A stretch of DNA of 23,936 nucleotides from a virus (IMGVR_UViG_3300030012_001523:23996-47931); one strand, 5' to 3'; shown: positions 1 through 8,486, counted from the stretch's first letter. Numbers and translations: made by a program. Notes: generated from the sequence alone by a model not told the origin.

Positions 1-1328
1 GACTTCATTCTTCTATCGTCAGCTTGAGAAGCTCTATATCTAACGTGTAAGAAAGGTCTTCTGATGTTAGTTCCTAAAACTTGATCATAAACTGTAGAAG
101 TTCCAGCTGGTACTAATACACCTTCGATTGAATTGATACCTGTAATAGCACCTCTTGTAGAAGCGTCATTTAAGTATTTCCAATCAGTTTTGTAAAAGTC
201 ATAAGAACCTCTTCTAAATCCTGAAAATCCTAAGTTAAGCGCCATTTCTTCTGAATTTTCAAATAATCCATAAGCAACACCACCTTGTCCACCAGCAGAA
301 ATGCTAGCTAACATGTCATCAAAATCTAGAGCAGTTTGTCTTTGTAAGAAAAGCATGTTTTCTTCTATAGCTCCTTGAGTATCTAGGTTTTTAAGAATCT
401 CATCAAAATCAGAAATACCAGTTGCAGCAGTAAATCCTACTTCAACATTACCTCTTCCTTCAATAGCAGCAAATAAACCTTCAGTACCTGGTAACTTGTC
501 AATTTGATAAGCACCAGCACCTGCAGCTGTATTTAATTCGCCTTCAACACATACCATTTCTAGGTAGTCTTCAAATCTTAGTCTAGTTTCAGACTCAGCT
601 TTTAAATACCATAAGTATCCAGAAGCACCGTCTTCAGTAGCAACTTCAACCCAACCGATTTGCGCCATATCAGAACCATTTACTACGTATTGGTTTCTAA
701 TAATAACTGGTGAGTTAGAAAATTGAGTGAAAGCAGGATCAACAGATATTCTTTCAGCATCAGCACCTGTAGCAGTTCCAAGTAATGTAGAACGACCTTT
801 GCTATATGCAGAACCGTAAACAAATACTTTAAGACTTCCAGAATTAAAGTTGTTTCCAGCAGTATACTGAACACCGTCCCATGCTTGTACCGTAATATTA
901 CCAACACCAGGTCCACCAAGAGTTACACCAGTAACAATTGCTTTTCCTGAAGCACCAGTACCTGTATCTAATACAACTACAGTGTCATTTACAGACATAA
1001 CCATATCTTGACCAGCAGTACCACTTAATGTTAAAACAGTACCAGCACCGTTAGCAGTCATGTTGTCATATGAAATGTGTAATCTATTTTGCTCAGACCA
1101 GATTACTTGGTCAGAGGTCATTGGCATTTCTGCACCGACCATTCTTAAAAATCCAGATAACGTTCTGTTTCCATAACGCTCTACTTCAGCTTCGTAGACC
1201 TCTGGTAAATACTGTTGGAGAAAAGTTCCATCTGTTCCAGCTTCATTAAATTTTAAATAATTACTATTTAAAAGCTCTTGAGACTGAGATGGTACGATTT
1301 TTCCAAACTGTGGAGTTAATGTACCCAT
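1..1328 (-). CDS. Major capsid protein, crAss-like, C-terminus cut off by window start
   Basis: The frame opens with ATG at 1328 and stays open for 442 codons to the first base, so the C-terminus is missing. It would form the HK97-fold icosahedral shell. The start MGTLTPQFGK, the early helix-rich stretch (LPEVYEAEVERYGNRTLSGF, residues 41-60) and the core around VNGSDMAQIGWVEVA match what I know of crAss-like capsid proteins, which run near 490 residues, so perhaps 50 residues are lost. Residues about 92-172 are a Gly/Thr/Val-rich beta segment that looks like an insertion domain exposed on the capsid surface. It follows the scaffold-like gene by 17 bases, the expected place after terminase and portal. 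The leader is A/T only with no Shine-Dalgarno. The identification rests on family pattern plus gene order; no search was possible. Confidence 0.85.
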   Translation of the reverse strand, partial: MGTLTPQFGKIVPSQSQELLNSNYLKFNEAGTDGTFLQQYLPEVYEAEVERYGNRTLSGFLRMVGAEMPMTSDQVIWSEQNRLHISYDNMTANGAGTVLTLSGTAGQDMVMSVNDTVVVLDTGTGASGKAIVTGVTLGGPGVGNITVQAWDGVQYTAGNNFNSGSLKVFVYGSAYSKGRSTLLGTATGADAERISVDPAFTQFSNSPVIIRNQYVVNGSDMAQIGWVEVATEDGASGYLWYLKAESETRLRFEDYLEMVCVEGELNTAAGAGAYQIDKLPGTEGLFAAIEGRGNVEVGFTAATGISDFDEILKNLDTQGAIEENMLFLQRQTALDFDDMLASISAGGQGGVAYGLFENSEEMALNLGFSGFRRGSYDFYKTDWKYLNDASTRGAITGINSIEGVLVPAGTSTVYDQVLGTNIRRPFLHVRYRASQADDRRMK

Positions 1329-1345
1329 AATTAATAAATTTTAAA

Positions 1346-2578
1346 TTAGTTAAACTTTTTTGTTTTAATTTTAAGTTTTGTAGAGTCTGCACCACTAATC
1401 GATTTTACTTTAAAGCCACCAACGAAAACTTCACCTGTGTTACCTTGTCTAGCTTTTACATCAGAAAGGTTTTTAGATTTGTTAACTACATCCTTAACGG
1501 CATCGGCTTTGCCTTGTTCATAAAAATGAGTAGCGATCTTATCTACGTTTTCAGCAGCATACATTGCTTTATGATAACCAGCCGGGTCTACTACACTACC
1601 ATCTGCATCTAGGAACTTCCCTATCAGATTGTTAATGTTTGATTGGTTTTCTGCAACTGCATCACGATTTTGTATGTTATACTTGTACTTTTTGCCTCCA
1701 ACTTCAAAATCAAAACCTTTGAATTGATCGCTGAAAAGCTGTTTAGTACTTTGTTTAAACTGCGTGTGTAGTTGCTCAGCTTGTTCTTGCTGTTTATTGT
1801 AACGATTAAAAAAGTCCATTGCTTTTTGTTGCTCTTGAGTTACACCAGGACGTAATTTAATTTCGTCATAGTATTTATTTTTCAAGTTATCTAGATATGT
1901 TCTAGCTTTAGCAACTTCTTCTTTAAATGCTAGCTTTTTCTTTCGTATATCTTTTTCCTCATCAACATCTGCATCCCATGTAAAATCTTCTAAAATAAGA
2001 TTTACATCATCAGCATCTAAATGAGGTTTATTTTTTTTATAATATTCTTTTAACAATGCTTTTTCATCAATGTTACTGTAATCTGCATTTAATCTAACAT
2101 AATCTTCTACAGTACCACCTGTTTCTTTCATAAAGCTAACAAGTTTTTCTACATTTTCAGGTAAATCTACAACTGATTGTTCAACTGGTTTTACCTCTGG
2201 CTGCTTTATTTCTTGCTTAACTTCTTTTTTTGTTTCTTCTTCTTCAGTTATTTCTTGGATCGGAGAAAACCCTTCAGTAGTCTCGTTGGACTCTTGTACA
2301 GGTTCTCCCATCTCTGCGCTATCTCCGGATGGTTTTTCCACAGATACCTCCTCTGTTTCTCCGATTTGAACGGCATCGTCTTCTTTTTTAATTTCTTCGT
2401 TTTTAATTTCTACCTTTTTAACATCAGGCTCAACTTCTACTAAAGGTTCTTTAATACTTACCTTTAGTATTTCTTGTTTTTTATTACCTAATTGTTTTGG
2501 TTTTCTAGGTTTTGATTTACCTTTTAAAGTAAATTCACCTTCTTGCTTTACCTCTACGGCTGCTTGTTTTTCTGACAT
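1346..2578 (-). CDS. Putative scaffolding / head-assembly protein
   Basis: A 410-residue protein between portal and major capsid genes, the usual place of a scaffold. Residues 1-145 are very rich in Glu, Lys, Val and Pro with low complexity, probably disordered. Residues 145-300 are charged and helical (LKEYYKKNKPHLDADDVNLI, then DIRKKKLAFKEEVAKARTYL), compatible with coiled coil. The C-terminal 110 residues are more ordered, with DFEVGGKKYKYNIQ and a basic Lys-rich end (STKLKIKTKKFN). An acidic disordered front, helical middle and basic tail that docks on capsid protein is the classic scaffold plan, but no family-specific motif proves it. It could instead be a minor head protein that remains in the virion. 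No protease-like residues are seen. Confidence 0.6.
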   Translation of the reverse strand: MSEKQAAVEVKQEGEFTLKGKSKPRKPKQLGNKKQEILKVSIKEPLVEVEPDVKKVEIKNEEIKKEDDAVQIGETEEVSVEKPSGDSAEMGEPVQESNETTEGFSPIQEITEEEETKKEVKQEIKQPEVKPVEQSVVDLPENVEKLVSFMKETGGTVEDYVRLNADYSNIDEKALLKEYYKKNKPHLDADDVNLILEDFTWDADVDEEKDIRKKKLAFKEEVAKARTYLDNLKNKYYDEIKLRPGVTQEQQKAMDFFNRYNKQQEQAEQLHTQFKQSTKQLFSDQFKGFDFEVGGKKYKYNIQNRDAVAENQSNINNLIGKFLDADGSVVDPAGYHKAMYAAENVDKIATHFYEQGKADAVKDVVNKSKNLSDVKARQGNTGEVFVGGFKVKSISGADSTKLKIKTKKFN

Positions 2579-2606
2579 AATATAATATAATTAAATAGTT
2601 AATAAT
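2579..2606 (-). promoter_or_regulatory. A/T-only leader before the scaffold gene
   Basis: A 28-base spacer with no G or C except one pair in the middle. It contains ATTAAATAGTTA (plus-strand reading, 2590-2601), identical to 12 bases in the leader at 8521-8532, and a related string sits just before the capsid gene (1341-1352). It may be a promoter-proximal or ribosome-loading element; no Bacteroidota TAnnTTTG box is visible. Confidence 0.25.
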
Positions 2607-4982
2607 TTACACCATTGGAGGTGTTGATTGTTCAAAGTTTATAGGAAGTCCATCATTTTTTCTTTGTGAAATCATTTCACTTTGCTGAGTGCCTTCCATT
2701 TTTATTCTTTTATCTTTTCTATCTTCTCTTTGTTGCTCTCTTGTATTCGTAGCATTTTGCTGTAATTGAGCTAGTTCCATATCATTTTTATGCTGTTGCA
2801 TTAATTTTTGTTGATCTAATCTTGCTTGCAATTGCATACGATCTTTTTCAAACTCACTTTTAGCTTTTTCATATTCTACGTTAGCTCCAGATATAGCCTG
2901 TTGTTTTTGTACTTCTGCCATAGCTGTTTTTTCTGCAGCAGCTGATTGAGCTTCGCTTTGAGCTTTAATGTTAGCTTGCTGCGCTAATTGATCTTGTTTA
3001 GCTTTTTCTTTGCGTTTTACTTTTAACATTTGATTAGCTAATTTAAGATTTTTAATTTGTCTTAAATCAATAGCATCTTCAACATCAATATTTTTAGCTT
3101 GTAAAGCTATTTGTATATTAGCTTCTAATTGTTGTTTTTCTTCTTCATCTGGTTCTAGTTCTAAGAAAATACCAAAGTCGTGCAAGTTAAGATTAACAAC
3201 CTCATCTAATGTTTTGACATTATATGTTGATATAGAGTTTTGTAAAGCAGATCTTGTTAGTGGAAACTCTAGTGCATCAGCTACTTTTAAGCTAATATTT
3301 TCTGCTAATTTAAGAGTTAAAAATAAACTAGACTGTACAATATGTCTTGTTGCTACATTTGATGCGTTAGCGGCTAGTTTCTGTAATCCTACAAGCGTGT
3401 TGCGGTCTGGTAGACTACCATCTCTAGCTTCATTTAGTCCTGTCACGTCTCTTATCATCTGTAAATAGTATTGATACGTGCTTATAAGACTTTGTATTTT
3501 ACCTGCGCCAGTTCCAGAATTAAGTTCTTGTATTGGAACTTTACCTGGATTCATATCACCTTCTTGCGTTAAACTTCTACCAACAATACTACCAGTTTGA
3601 AAATACATGTTTAATGCTTCTGCTGGATTATAATTAGTACCGTTACCTAAATCAACTTCAGCAAGCCCGTCCATGTCTAAATAAACACCGTCTGGAACCA
3701 TACGAGATATAACTTGTTGTAGTTTTAAATGTGTAATTTGAATCATATCAGCAAAACCAGTGCATTTGCTAACTAATGATTCTATTTTACCTTTATAAAT
3801 TCTAGGCGCGCATATAGCATAATTCATTTTAACTTTAGTAGTATCAGCATAAGGCCTAGACATGTTTTCAGCAAGTTCCCACTTAAGCATTGTATTAGTA
3901 CCTAAAACTTTAGCACCGCTATATAATACTTCAATTGATCTTGATACTCTTTCAAACATATCATTTTCTGGCGGATTAAATGTGTCTGGCTTTTCAATAG
4001 CTTTCATTAAGCCTTGATCTGTTTGTTTTATTTTAAATACTTGATTGTGATATGTTTTATAATCAAAATATAAAACTTGTACTGTGTTTTCATCATAATC
4101 ACCCCAACCAGTAATATAAGATTTATTACCTGGCATAGACTGTATTCTTTTTAATTCATCTTCTGGTATATTAGGAAACTCTTTTTTAAGCTCTGATATT
4201 GTAATAGCTTTTAATTCACCTACATAATATATATCTTCAAAATTTGGATCTTCTGTGTAAGAATAAACCATGTAAGCAGGATCAACATAATCAACTGTTA
4301 TACCTTCAGCAGTGTTAAAATTAGTTTTAGCAGCTGCAATACCACAAACTGTTAAATCCATGTTTAATCTACGTCTAATTAAATCATATTTGTTTTGAGC
4401 AAAAACACTTGATATAGATTCTTCTTCTGCTATTTCAACACTTTGCTTATAAGACAACTGCATGTGAAGCTCTAGTTCTTCTTTTGTTTCAGGCATTACA
4501 CCAGTGCTAGGCGTTTGATATAAATCAATACCTAATGTATTTTTTAAATTATCTAAATATTCTTTAGACAACATGTCTTCATATATTTTAGAAGCGTAAC
4601 TAGTTCTTTTCTTTATAGACTCAGGATCTTGAGCATATGCTTTTATATCATAAGTTTTTGATGATATACCATTTACAACTATATCTACAAATTTTGATAA
4701 AATTGGTACTGGCTTCCAGTCTAAGTTTAAATAAGATAAATCACCATTAATAGCTAATTCATCTTTATATTTTTGTATAGACTGCTCACCTCTTGCATAA
4801 GATCTTAACATATGGAAATTATTCCAATTAGTTAAGTATCTATTACCACTAGTCCTTCCTCTTTGAAACCACTCTTGCTCTATAGCTTGAGCAACTTGTT
4901 TTCCATACTCAATACTAGCTTTTTCTGCGTCACTTACTACTTGACTTGGAAAAGGACTATTAGTGTTAGTGTATATATTCAT
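2607..4982 (-). CDS. Portal protein, crAss-like
   Basis: A 791-residue protein directly downstream of large terminase (its ATG is the base after the terminase stop). Portals form the dodecameric ring at the capsid vertex through which DNA is pumped. The length (crAss-like portals are close to 750-800 residues), the position and the text support the call: an early fold with NWNNFHMLRSYARGEQSIQK, then WKPVPILSKFVDIVVNGISS, a wing/stem region with PAYMVYSYTEDPNFEDIYYV, a clip/stem stretch with DVTGLNEARDGSLPDRNTLV, and a long C-terminal tail from about residue 655. That tail is Gln/Lys/Ala-rich and strongly helical (KRKEKAKQDQLAQQANIKAQ), as in barrel helices of long portals, and ends in FEQSTPPMV. 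No frameshift or odd composition was noticed. Confidence 0.85.
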   Translation of the reverse strand: MNIYTNTNSPFPSQVVSDAEKASIEYGKQVAQAIEQEWFQRGRTSGNRYLTNWNNFHMLRSYARGEQSIQKYKDELAINGDLSYLNLDWKPVPILSKFVDIVVNGISSKTYDIKAYAQDPESIKKRTSYASKIYEDMLSKEYLDNLKNTLGIDLYQTPSTGVMPETKEELELHMQLSYKQSVEIAEEESISSVFAQNKYDLIRRRLNMDLTVCGIAAAKTNFNTAEGITVDYVDPAYMVYSYTEDPNFEDIYYVGELKAITISELKKEFPNIPEDELKRIQSMPGNKSYITGWGDYDENTVQVLYFDYKTYHNQVFKIKQTDQGLMKAIEKPDTFNPPENDMFERVSRSIEVLYSGAKVLGTNTMLKWELAENMSRPYADTTKVKMNYAICAPRIYKGKIESLVSKCTGFADMIQITHLKLQQVISRMVPDGVYLDMDGLAEVDLGNGTNYNPAEALNMYFQTGSIVGRSLTQEGDMNPGKVPIQELNSGTGAGKIQSLISTYQYYLQMIRDVTGLNEARDGSLPDRNTLVGLQKLAANASNVATRHIVQSSLFLTLKLAENISLKVADALEFPLTRSALQNSISTYNVKTLDEVVNLNLHDFGIFLELEPDEEEKQQLEANIQIALQAKNIDVEDAIDLRQIKNLKLANQMLKVKRKEKAKQDQLAQQANIKAQSEAQSAAAEKTAMAEVQKQQAISGANVEYEKAKSEFEKDRMQLQARLDQQKLMQQHKNDMELAQLQQNATNTREQQREDRKDKRIKMEGTQQSEMISQRKNDGLPINFEQSTPPMV

Positions 4983-7202
4983 TTAACTTATAATTTTTGA
5001 TGTCGATCCTTTATTGTTATATTTTTTAATACCTAAATCAACAGGTTTTAATTCTCTTGCAGCTATTGGGGTGTATCTATGTTTGTTACACGCCATTAAA
5101 GCTAAACCTGAACTAATCGAAGCATCATGAGTTGTTCTATTGTTTATATTAAATTTTGCCCAATCTTCTAACGTTCTTTGAAAATACATATCTCCATACC
5201 CTGTTTCCTTTAAACCTACAAAATGTTCTATATATGTTTCAATAGCAGCTGCATGAGCTTGTTTTATATCCTCACTAGAATTAGGTATACCACCTATTTC
5301 TCTCTCTGTAACTGATAATTTATTTCTTGCTTTATCAGGTCTATTCATTGCAAAACCTCTATAACCTCTACGTTTAAAATAGTATAAAAGTCTTGGTTTA
5401 TTATTTTCTACAAGTATTGGCATACCATAAAAAACACAAGCCATTAACACATCTTCAAAAAATATTTCAGCTGTTTGAGGTCTAGCTATATATTCTAAGA
5501 AAAAATGATTTGGCGGAGCATTTTCCATGCTAAATTTTGTTAATCCATGCAAAGAACCGTTTGAACCTCTCTTATCTACAGTTCCCGATATATCGTAGGG
5601 ATCACAACCAAAAGCGCCCATGTGTTCATTACTAGGATAATTTATACCGTTTTTAATATACCTTCTATTTTGCACATTAATATCTGGTATCCAAGTAATA
5701 AAAAATCTTCCTTGTTTGTTTGGTATAAATATAACTTTAGTATCTTGTTTACTATCTTCCCATTGAAAATTACCTTGAGTTACACTTATACTATTTTTTA
5801 AATCTTCATTAAAATCTATTTGTTCATATATTTTAGTTAGATTAAATAAAGACTGCTTTGACTCATCTCTAAAAGCATGTTTAGTTGTACGTGGAAACTG
5901 TCTATAAAATTCATTTAAAGCATCTTGATCTTGCTTTAAACCTTCTACTTCATTATCCCAATATTCTATAACGCCTTGCTTTATTGCTACACCATGAGGG
6001 TCTTTAATTTGTTTTTTCGGTGTATCGAATACAGGTAATCCATAAGAATCAATGTATCCTTCGTAGTTCCATTCCATAGGTATGAACAAACTATATAATC
6101 CTGAGCGAGTCTGTCCATTGCTGTTTCTTTTTGTAACATCTGAGTCGTCATATAGTTTTTTAAATTCTTTACCACCTTTATCTAAAGAGTTTGATGTTGA
6201 ACCCATCATGCACTTACCAATAATTCTACTACCTAATCGTAAGGTGGTTTTCGTAACACGCCAGTTGTTGAGGATGTTGTTTGGTTTCTCCCACTTGCCC
6301 GATTCATCATGGACGAGGAGCTTGAGTTTCTCCCCATCATAGGAGTTATCACCTGTGTTCTTCCAGTCGATAGTGGTGTCAAGTCCCTGTAATTCGTCCT
6401 GTAAGGTTTCGTCGGCGGAGGCGGTGAGCTTACGACGGGTGTACTTGGTTGCGGGGACACGGTAGGCAAGTTCGGTCTTGGGACGGTCCATTCCGTCCTG
6501 GGTCGGCTTGAAAAAGAAAGGGTAGTTGACAGATATGGGTACCACCTTATCGGTAAACATCTTTTTGGCATCAGGACCAGACTTTGATAATATACCATAC
6601 CTGGAGTCACTTGATATGGTTGCCAAGTTAACCACCTCTCCGCTTGCCATGAAAGAAAAACCAGATCGCCTGTTCTTAAGGTAACACATCCCATAGGATC
6701 GTAAATCTGCCTTACAAGCTTCCCAGAAAATAAAGAATAATCTATTTGATTCTCTAAAGTCTGGTGCTCCGACGTCAATTTTAGACCACTGCAAGTACAT
6801 GTAATGAGTACCACTAATATAAGTAGGAACGTCTTTGTTATAAAACCAAAAACCCTCCTCTCTACGGGTAAACTCGTTATCAATGTAGTCATACCATCTT
6901 TCTTTAAAATCTTCTGGATACTTTTTAAAATCAAATACTGTTTTTATTTTACTTAAAACTTTAGGATATTCAAATTGCTTCCATGTGTTTTCTTTAAACT
7001 TATGAATATTCTTTGCTTTTGGTAAAGCTATTTTAAGATTTTGTATTTCATATATATCACCTATTGTACCGTCTTTACTTATAACAACCATATCATGCTG
7101 ATCATTATAACCATACTCCCATTTTTTATGCTTATTATATTTTTTAAGAGTACTAGGAGTTATATAATCTTTTAATATTGTATATAAATCTTGCTTATAC
7201 AT
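4983..7202 (-). CDS. terL: Terminase large subunit
   Basis: A 739-residue packaging motor and headful nuclease. The ATPase domain carries a Walker A-like loop KNRRSGFS (residues 176-183), a Walker B with catalytic acidic pair in LKLLVHDES (293-301), and a coupling motif around GSTSN (334-338). The nuclease domain has the RNase H-like aspartate in FGCDPYD (531-537) and further conserved stretches SLHGLTKF and MPILVENNKPRLLYYFKRRG. The length fits crAss-like terminases, and the KNRRSGFS variant is the form I associate with that group. The start overlaps the stop of the preceding small gene by one base (TAATG) and the stop abuts the portal ATG. The codons for residues about 219-324 are strikingly different from the rest of the gene (separate entry); the frame is intact across both borders and all ATPase motifs are present, so the gene should be functional. 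Confidence 0.93.
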   Translation of the reverse strand: MYKQDLYTILKDYITPSTLKKYNKHKKWEYGYNDQHDMVVISKDGTIGDIYEIQNLKIALPKAKNIHKFKENTWKQFEYPKVLSKIKTVFDFKKYPEDFKERWYDYIDNEFTRREEGFWFYNKDVPTYISGTHYMYLQWSKIDVGAPDFRESNRLFFIFWEACKADLRSYGMCYLKNRRSGFSFMASGEVVNLATISSDSRYGILSKSGPDAKKMFTDKVVPISVNYPFFFKPTQDGMDRPKTELAYRVPATKYTRRKLTASADETLQDELQGLDTTIDWKNTGDNSYDGEKLKLLVHDESGKWEKPNNILNNWRVTKTTLRLGSRIIGKCMMGSTSNSLDKGGKEFKKLYDDSDVTKRNSNGQTRSGLYSLFIPMEWNYEGYIDSYGLPVFDTPKKQIKDPHGVAIKQGVIEYWDNEVEGLKQDQDALNEFYRQFPRTTKHAFRDESKQSLFNLTKIYEQIDFNEDLKNSISVTQGNFQWEDSKQDTKVIFIPNKQGRFFITWIPDINVQNRRYIKNGINYPSNEHMGAFGCDPYDISGTVDKRGSNGSLHGLTKFSMENAPPNHFFLEYIARPQTAEIFFEDVLMACVFYGMPILVENNKPRLLYYFKRRGYRGFAMNRPDKARNKLSVTEREIGGIPNSSEDIKQAHAAAIETYIEHFVGLKETGYGDMYFQRTLEDWAKFNINNRTTHDASISSGLALMACNKHRYTPIAARELKPVDLGIKKYNNKGSTSKIIS
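6231..6548 (-). other. GC-rich, codon-shifted patch within terL
   Basis: Hand count of 6241-6540 gives 155 G+C in 300 bases (52%), against 58 in 180 (32%) at 5101-5280 and 15 in 60 (25%) at 6961-7020. About two thirds of the roughly 107 codons here end in C or G, with runs such as AAC, TAC, AAG, ACC and CTC, and Arg is mostly CGT rather than the AGA used around it. The left border (about 6231-6240) is abrupt; the right side tapers, with intermediate composition up to about 6815. The patch spans Walker B and encodes a normal-looking terminase segment, which suggests replacement by homologous recombination from a higher-GC relative. An assembly chimera is an alternative. Confidence 0.8.
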
Positions 7203-7480
7203 TATTTAGACCTCCCTTCTGCAAAACCTTTAAAATTTGATTTTTTCTTTTCTTCAACCTTAGGCTTGTCTTCTAACATATTTTTTTCTTCTTCAATACG
7301 ATTAAGTATTTCAAAAGCATCGAATATAGCTAGTTTTTTTGTAGCTGCAGCATTTTTAAGTCTGTCTGCGGAAATATCAGGACCATAATCTATAATAGGT
7401 TCTTTAGCAACTTTAATTAACTCTTTAACTGCTACTTGCCCAGCTTGGATTATATTCTTCTTCGTTTCCTTGGTGCTCAT
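7202..7480 (-). CDS. Small charged protein upstream of terminase; terminase small subunit candidate
   Basis: A 92-residue, Lys/Glu-rich, mostly helical protein just before terL, where the DNA-recognising small terminase subunit often lies. The core DISADRLKNAAATKKLAIFD followed by AFEILNRIEEEKNMLED predicts two helices; the C-terminus is basic (KKKSNFKGFAEGRSK). No clear helix-turn-helix can be read, so the small-subunit role rests on position and size only. The chosen ATG lies 56 bases inside the end of the preceding gene; the next ATG in frame would leave only a fragment of about 28 residues, and the bases before the chosen start (TTGTAATTAAAT) resemble other leaders here, so the long overlap looks real. 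Its stop shares one base with the terL start. Confidence 0.55.
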   Translation of the reverse strand: MSTKETKKNIIQAGQVAVKELIKVAKEPIIDYGPDISADRLKNAAATKKLAIFDAFEILNRIEEEKNMLEDKPKVEEKKKSNFKGFAEGRSK

Positions 7481-8030
7481 ATTTAATTACAATATCATTT
7501 GATTCCATACAATATAAACGTTTACCTTCTACTAAAAACTGCCACTCTCTGTTTGGTTTAAAACCAACTAAATCTCCTTCGTTTATATTAAGGTTTTTTA
7601 AATTCGTATTACCGTATTTTAATATACCTTTTAATTTTTGTTCTTTATTTGTGGTAAAACTATCGTTATCTTTTATTGGATGCACAAAGCATCTATTTGC
7701 AAATGAATGCCAACCTTTAGAGTTTTTATATAAATATATTTGATCTAAACCTACAAAATAAAGATTATCTTTAAACCATGATCTACTAACTTTTTTATTT
7801 CCACGCATATCATAAAAAGTCCTAAATACATTTTGATGTATTACAATAGTATCACCTTTTTTAATTTTTGTTTTAAAAGCAATTGGCGTTTCAATTACTT
7901 TAGCTAGTCTATTTACAAAAGTCCATGATTCAATTTTAGTATTAACAACTAGTTTTTTATTACCAACTTGTATTTCATTATTGTATTTATCACCTAAAGG
8001 TTCTACAATAAAATCGTATAAACTTTTCAT
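7425..8030 (-). CDS. Tandem GroES-like beta-barrel protein (two halves)
   Basis: A 201-residue protein that reads as two successive copies of a GroES-type barrel. Half 1 has DFIVEPL (residues 6-12), IKKGDTIVIHQNVF (56-69) and ends DQIYLY (96-101). Half 2 has RCFVHPI (113-119), INEGDLVGF (149-157) and ends NDIVIKY (178-184). GroES proteins show the same order: an opening strand with a Pro, a middle 'kxGDxVxf' turn and a closing 'xxDIlxxx' strand, as in this phage's own GroES. The mobile loops are different and no IVL-type tripeptide is obvious, so binding to chaperonin is not assured. It ends with EEYNPSWASSS, read in a region overlapping the next gene. It could be a packaging or head accessory protein with a GroES-like fold. 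The fold call is inference from pattern. Confidence 0.5.
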   Translation of the reverse strand: MKSLYDFIVEPLGDKYNNEIQVGNKKLVVNTKIESWTFVNRLAKVIETPIAFKTKIKKGDTIVIHQNVFRTFYDMRGNKKVSRSWFKDNLYFVGLDQIYLYKNSKGWHSFANRCFVHPIKDNDSFTTNKEQKLKGILKYGNTNLKNLNINEGDLVGFKPNREWQFLVEGKRLYCMESNDIVIKYEHQGNEEEYNPSWASSS

Positions 8031-8254
8031 TAATACTCTAAATCGTATTCGATTGATATAGCCATATTAGAATTAAACTTTTTCCATGGCAATACTTCAT
8101 CGTTTTTCTTTATATAAATGTTATAAGAACTATCAGAATCTTCAAATAAAATGTGCGATATTTCATGGCCACCATAAACTTGTTGGCCTACTGCATAATG
8201 CATCGCATCATTTTTATAATCAGTTCCAATACTGATTTTTCTAATGTTATGCAT
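8030..8254 (-). CDS. Small protein of unknown function (74 residues)
   Basis: Begins MHNIRKISIGTDYKNDAMHY and ends NSNMAISIEYDLEY; beta-rich with several aromatic residues. It resembles small proteins I have seen near terminase genes in marine and Bacteroidota phages, but I know no function. A longer reading from 8287 would overlap the previous gene by 41 bases with no leader. The ATG at 8254 gives an 8-base overlap (ATGCATAA) and an A-rich upstream, so it is preferred. The stop shares one base with the start of the next gene (TAATG), suggesting translational coupling. Confidence 0.7.
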   Translation of the reverse strand: MHNIRKISIGTDYKNDAMHYAVGQQVYGGHEISHILFEDSDSSYNIYIKKNDEVLPWKKFNSNMAISIEYDLEY

Positions 8255-8486
8255 TTTCTTTATCTTCGATCTTTTCGTATGTACCATCAGCTAGATTAAT
8301 ACTAACTCTACCGTACTCTTCTTCTAGTTCTTTTTTAGTTTGTTCAACTTCACCCTCTAGTTTTTTAATTTCACCAGAAAGATTAAGTTTTTCAATTTCT
8401 AGAACACCAATTCTAGCTAATAAATTGTTTAAAGCTTGTTGTTGTTCTGTTACTTTTTTTAATTGTTCTTCTTTAATTTTTGCCAT
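8247..8486 (-). CDS. Small coiled-coil protein
   Basis: A 79-residue protein whose residues about 5-60 form one long charged helix with heptad-like hydrophobics (LARIGVLEIEKLNLSGEIKK, then LEGEVEQTKKELEEEYG), ending in a short beta-like tail (RVSINLADGTYEKIEDKENA). The type is familiar from phage head or packaging neighbourhoods but has no function I can name; a chaperone-like or assembly-helper role is possible. It is the first gene of the packaging and head block and is preceded by the longest spacer in the window (66 bases), so transcription or translation of that block may be set here. Confidence 0.7.
   Translation of the reverse strand: MAKIKEEQLKKVTEQQQALNNLLARIGVLEIEKLNLSGEIKKLEGEVEQTKKELEEEYGRVSINLADGTYEKIEDKENA

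Noticed and set aside
683-919. Minus-strand open frame of 78 codons
   Set aside because: It lies in another frame within the major capsid gene, whose own frame is open over the entire 1-1328 stretch.
2177-2443. Phe/Leu-rich plus-strand frame resembling a membrane protein
   Set aside because: Antisense of Glu/Lys codons in the scaffold N-terminus, a known artefact.
6233-6934. Minus-strand open frame of 233 codons overlapping terminase
   Set aside because: An out-of-frame reading made possible by the GC-rich patch, where A/T-rich stop codons are rare; Pro/Ser/Thr-rich low-quality translation.
8255-8287. Longer start for the 74-residue protein
   Set aside because: Would overlap the previous gene by 41 bases and has no A/T leader; ATG 8254 fits better.
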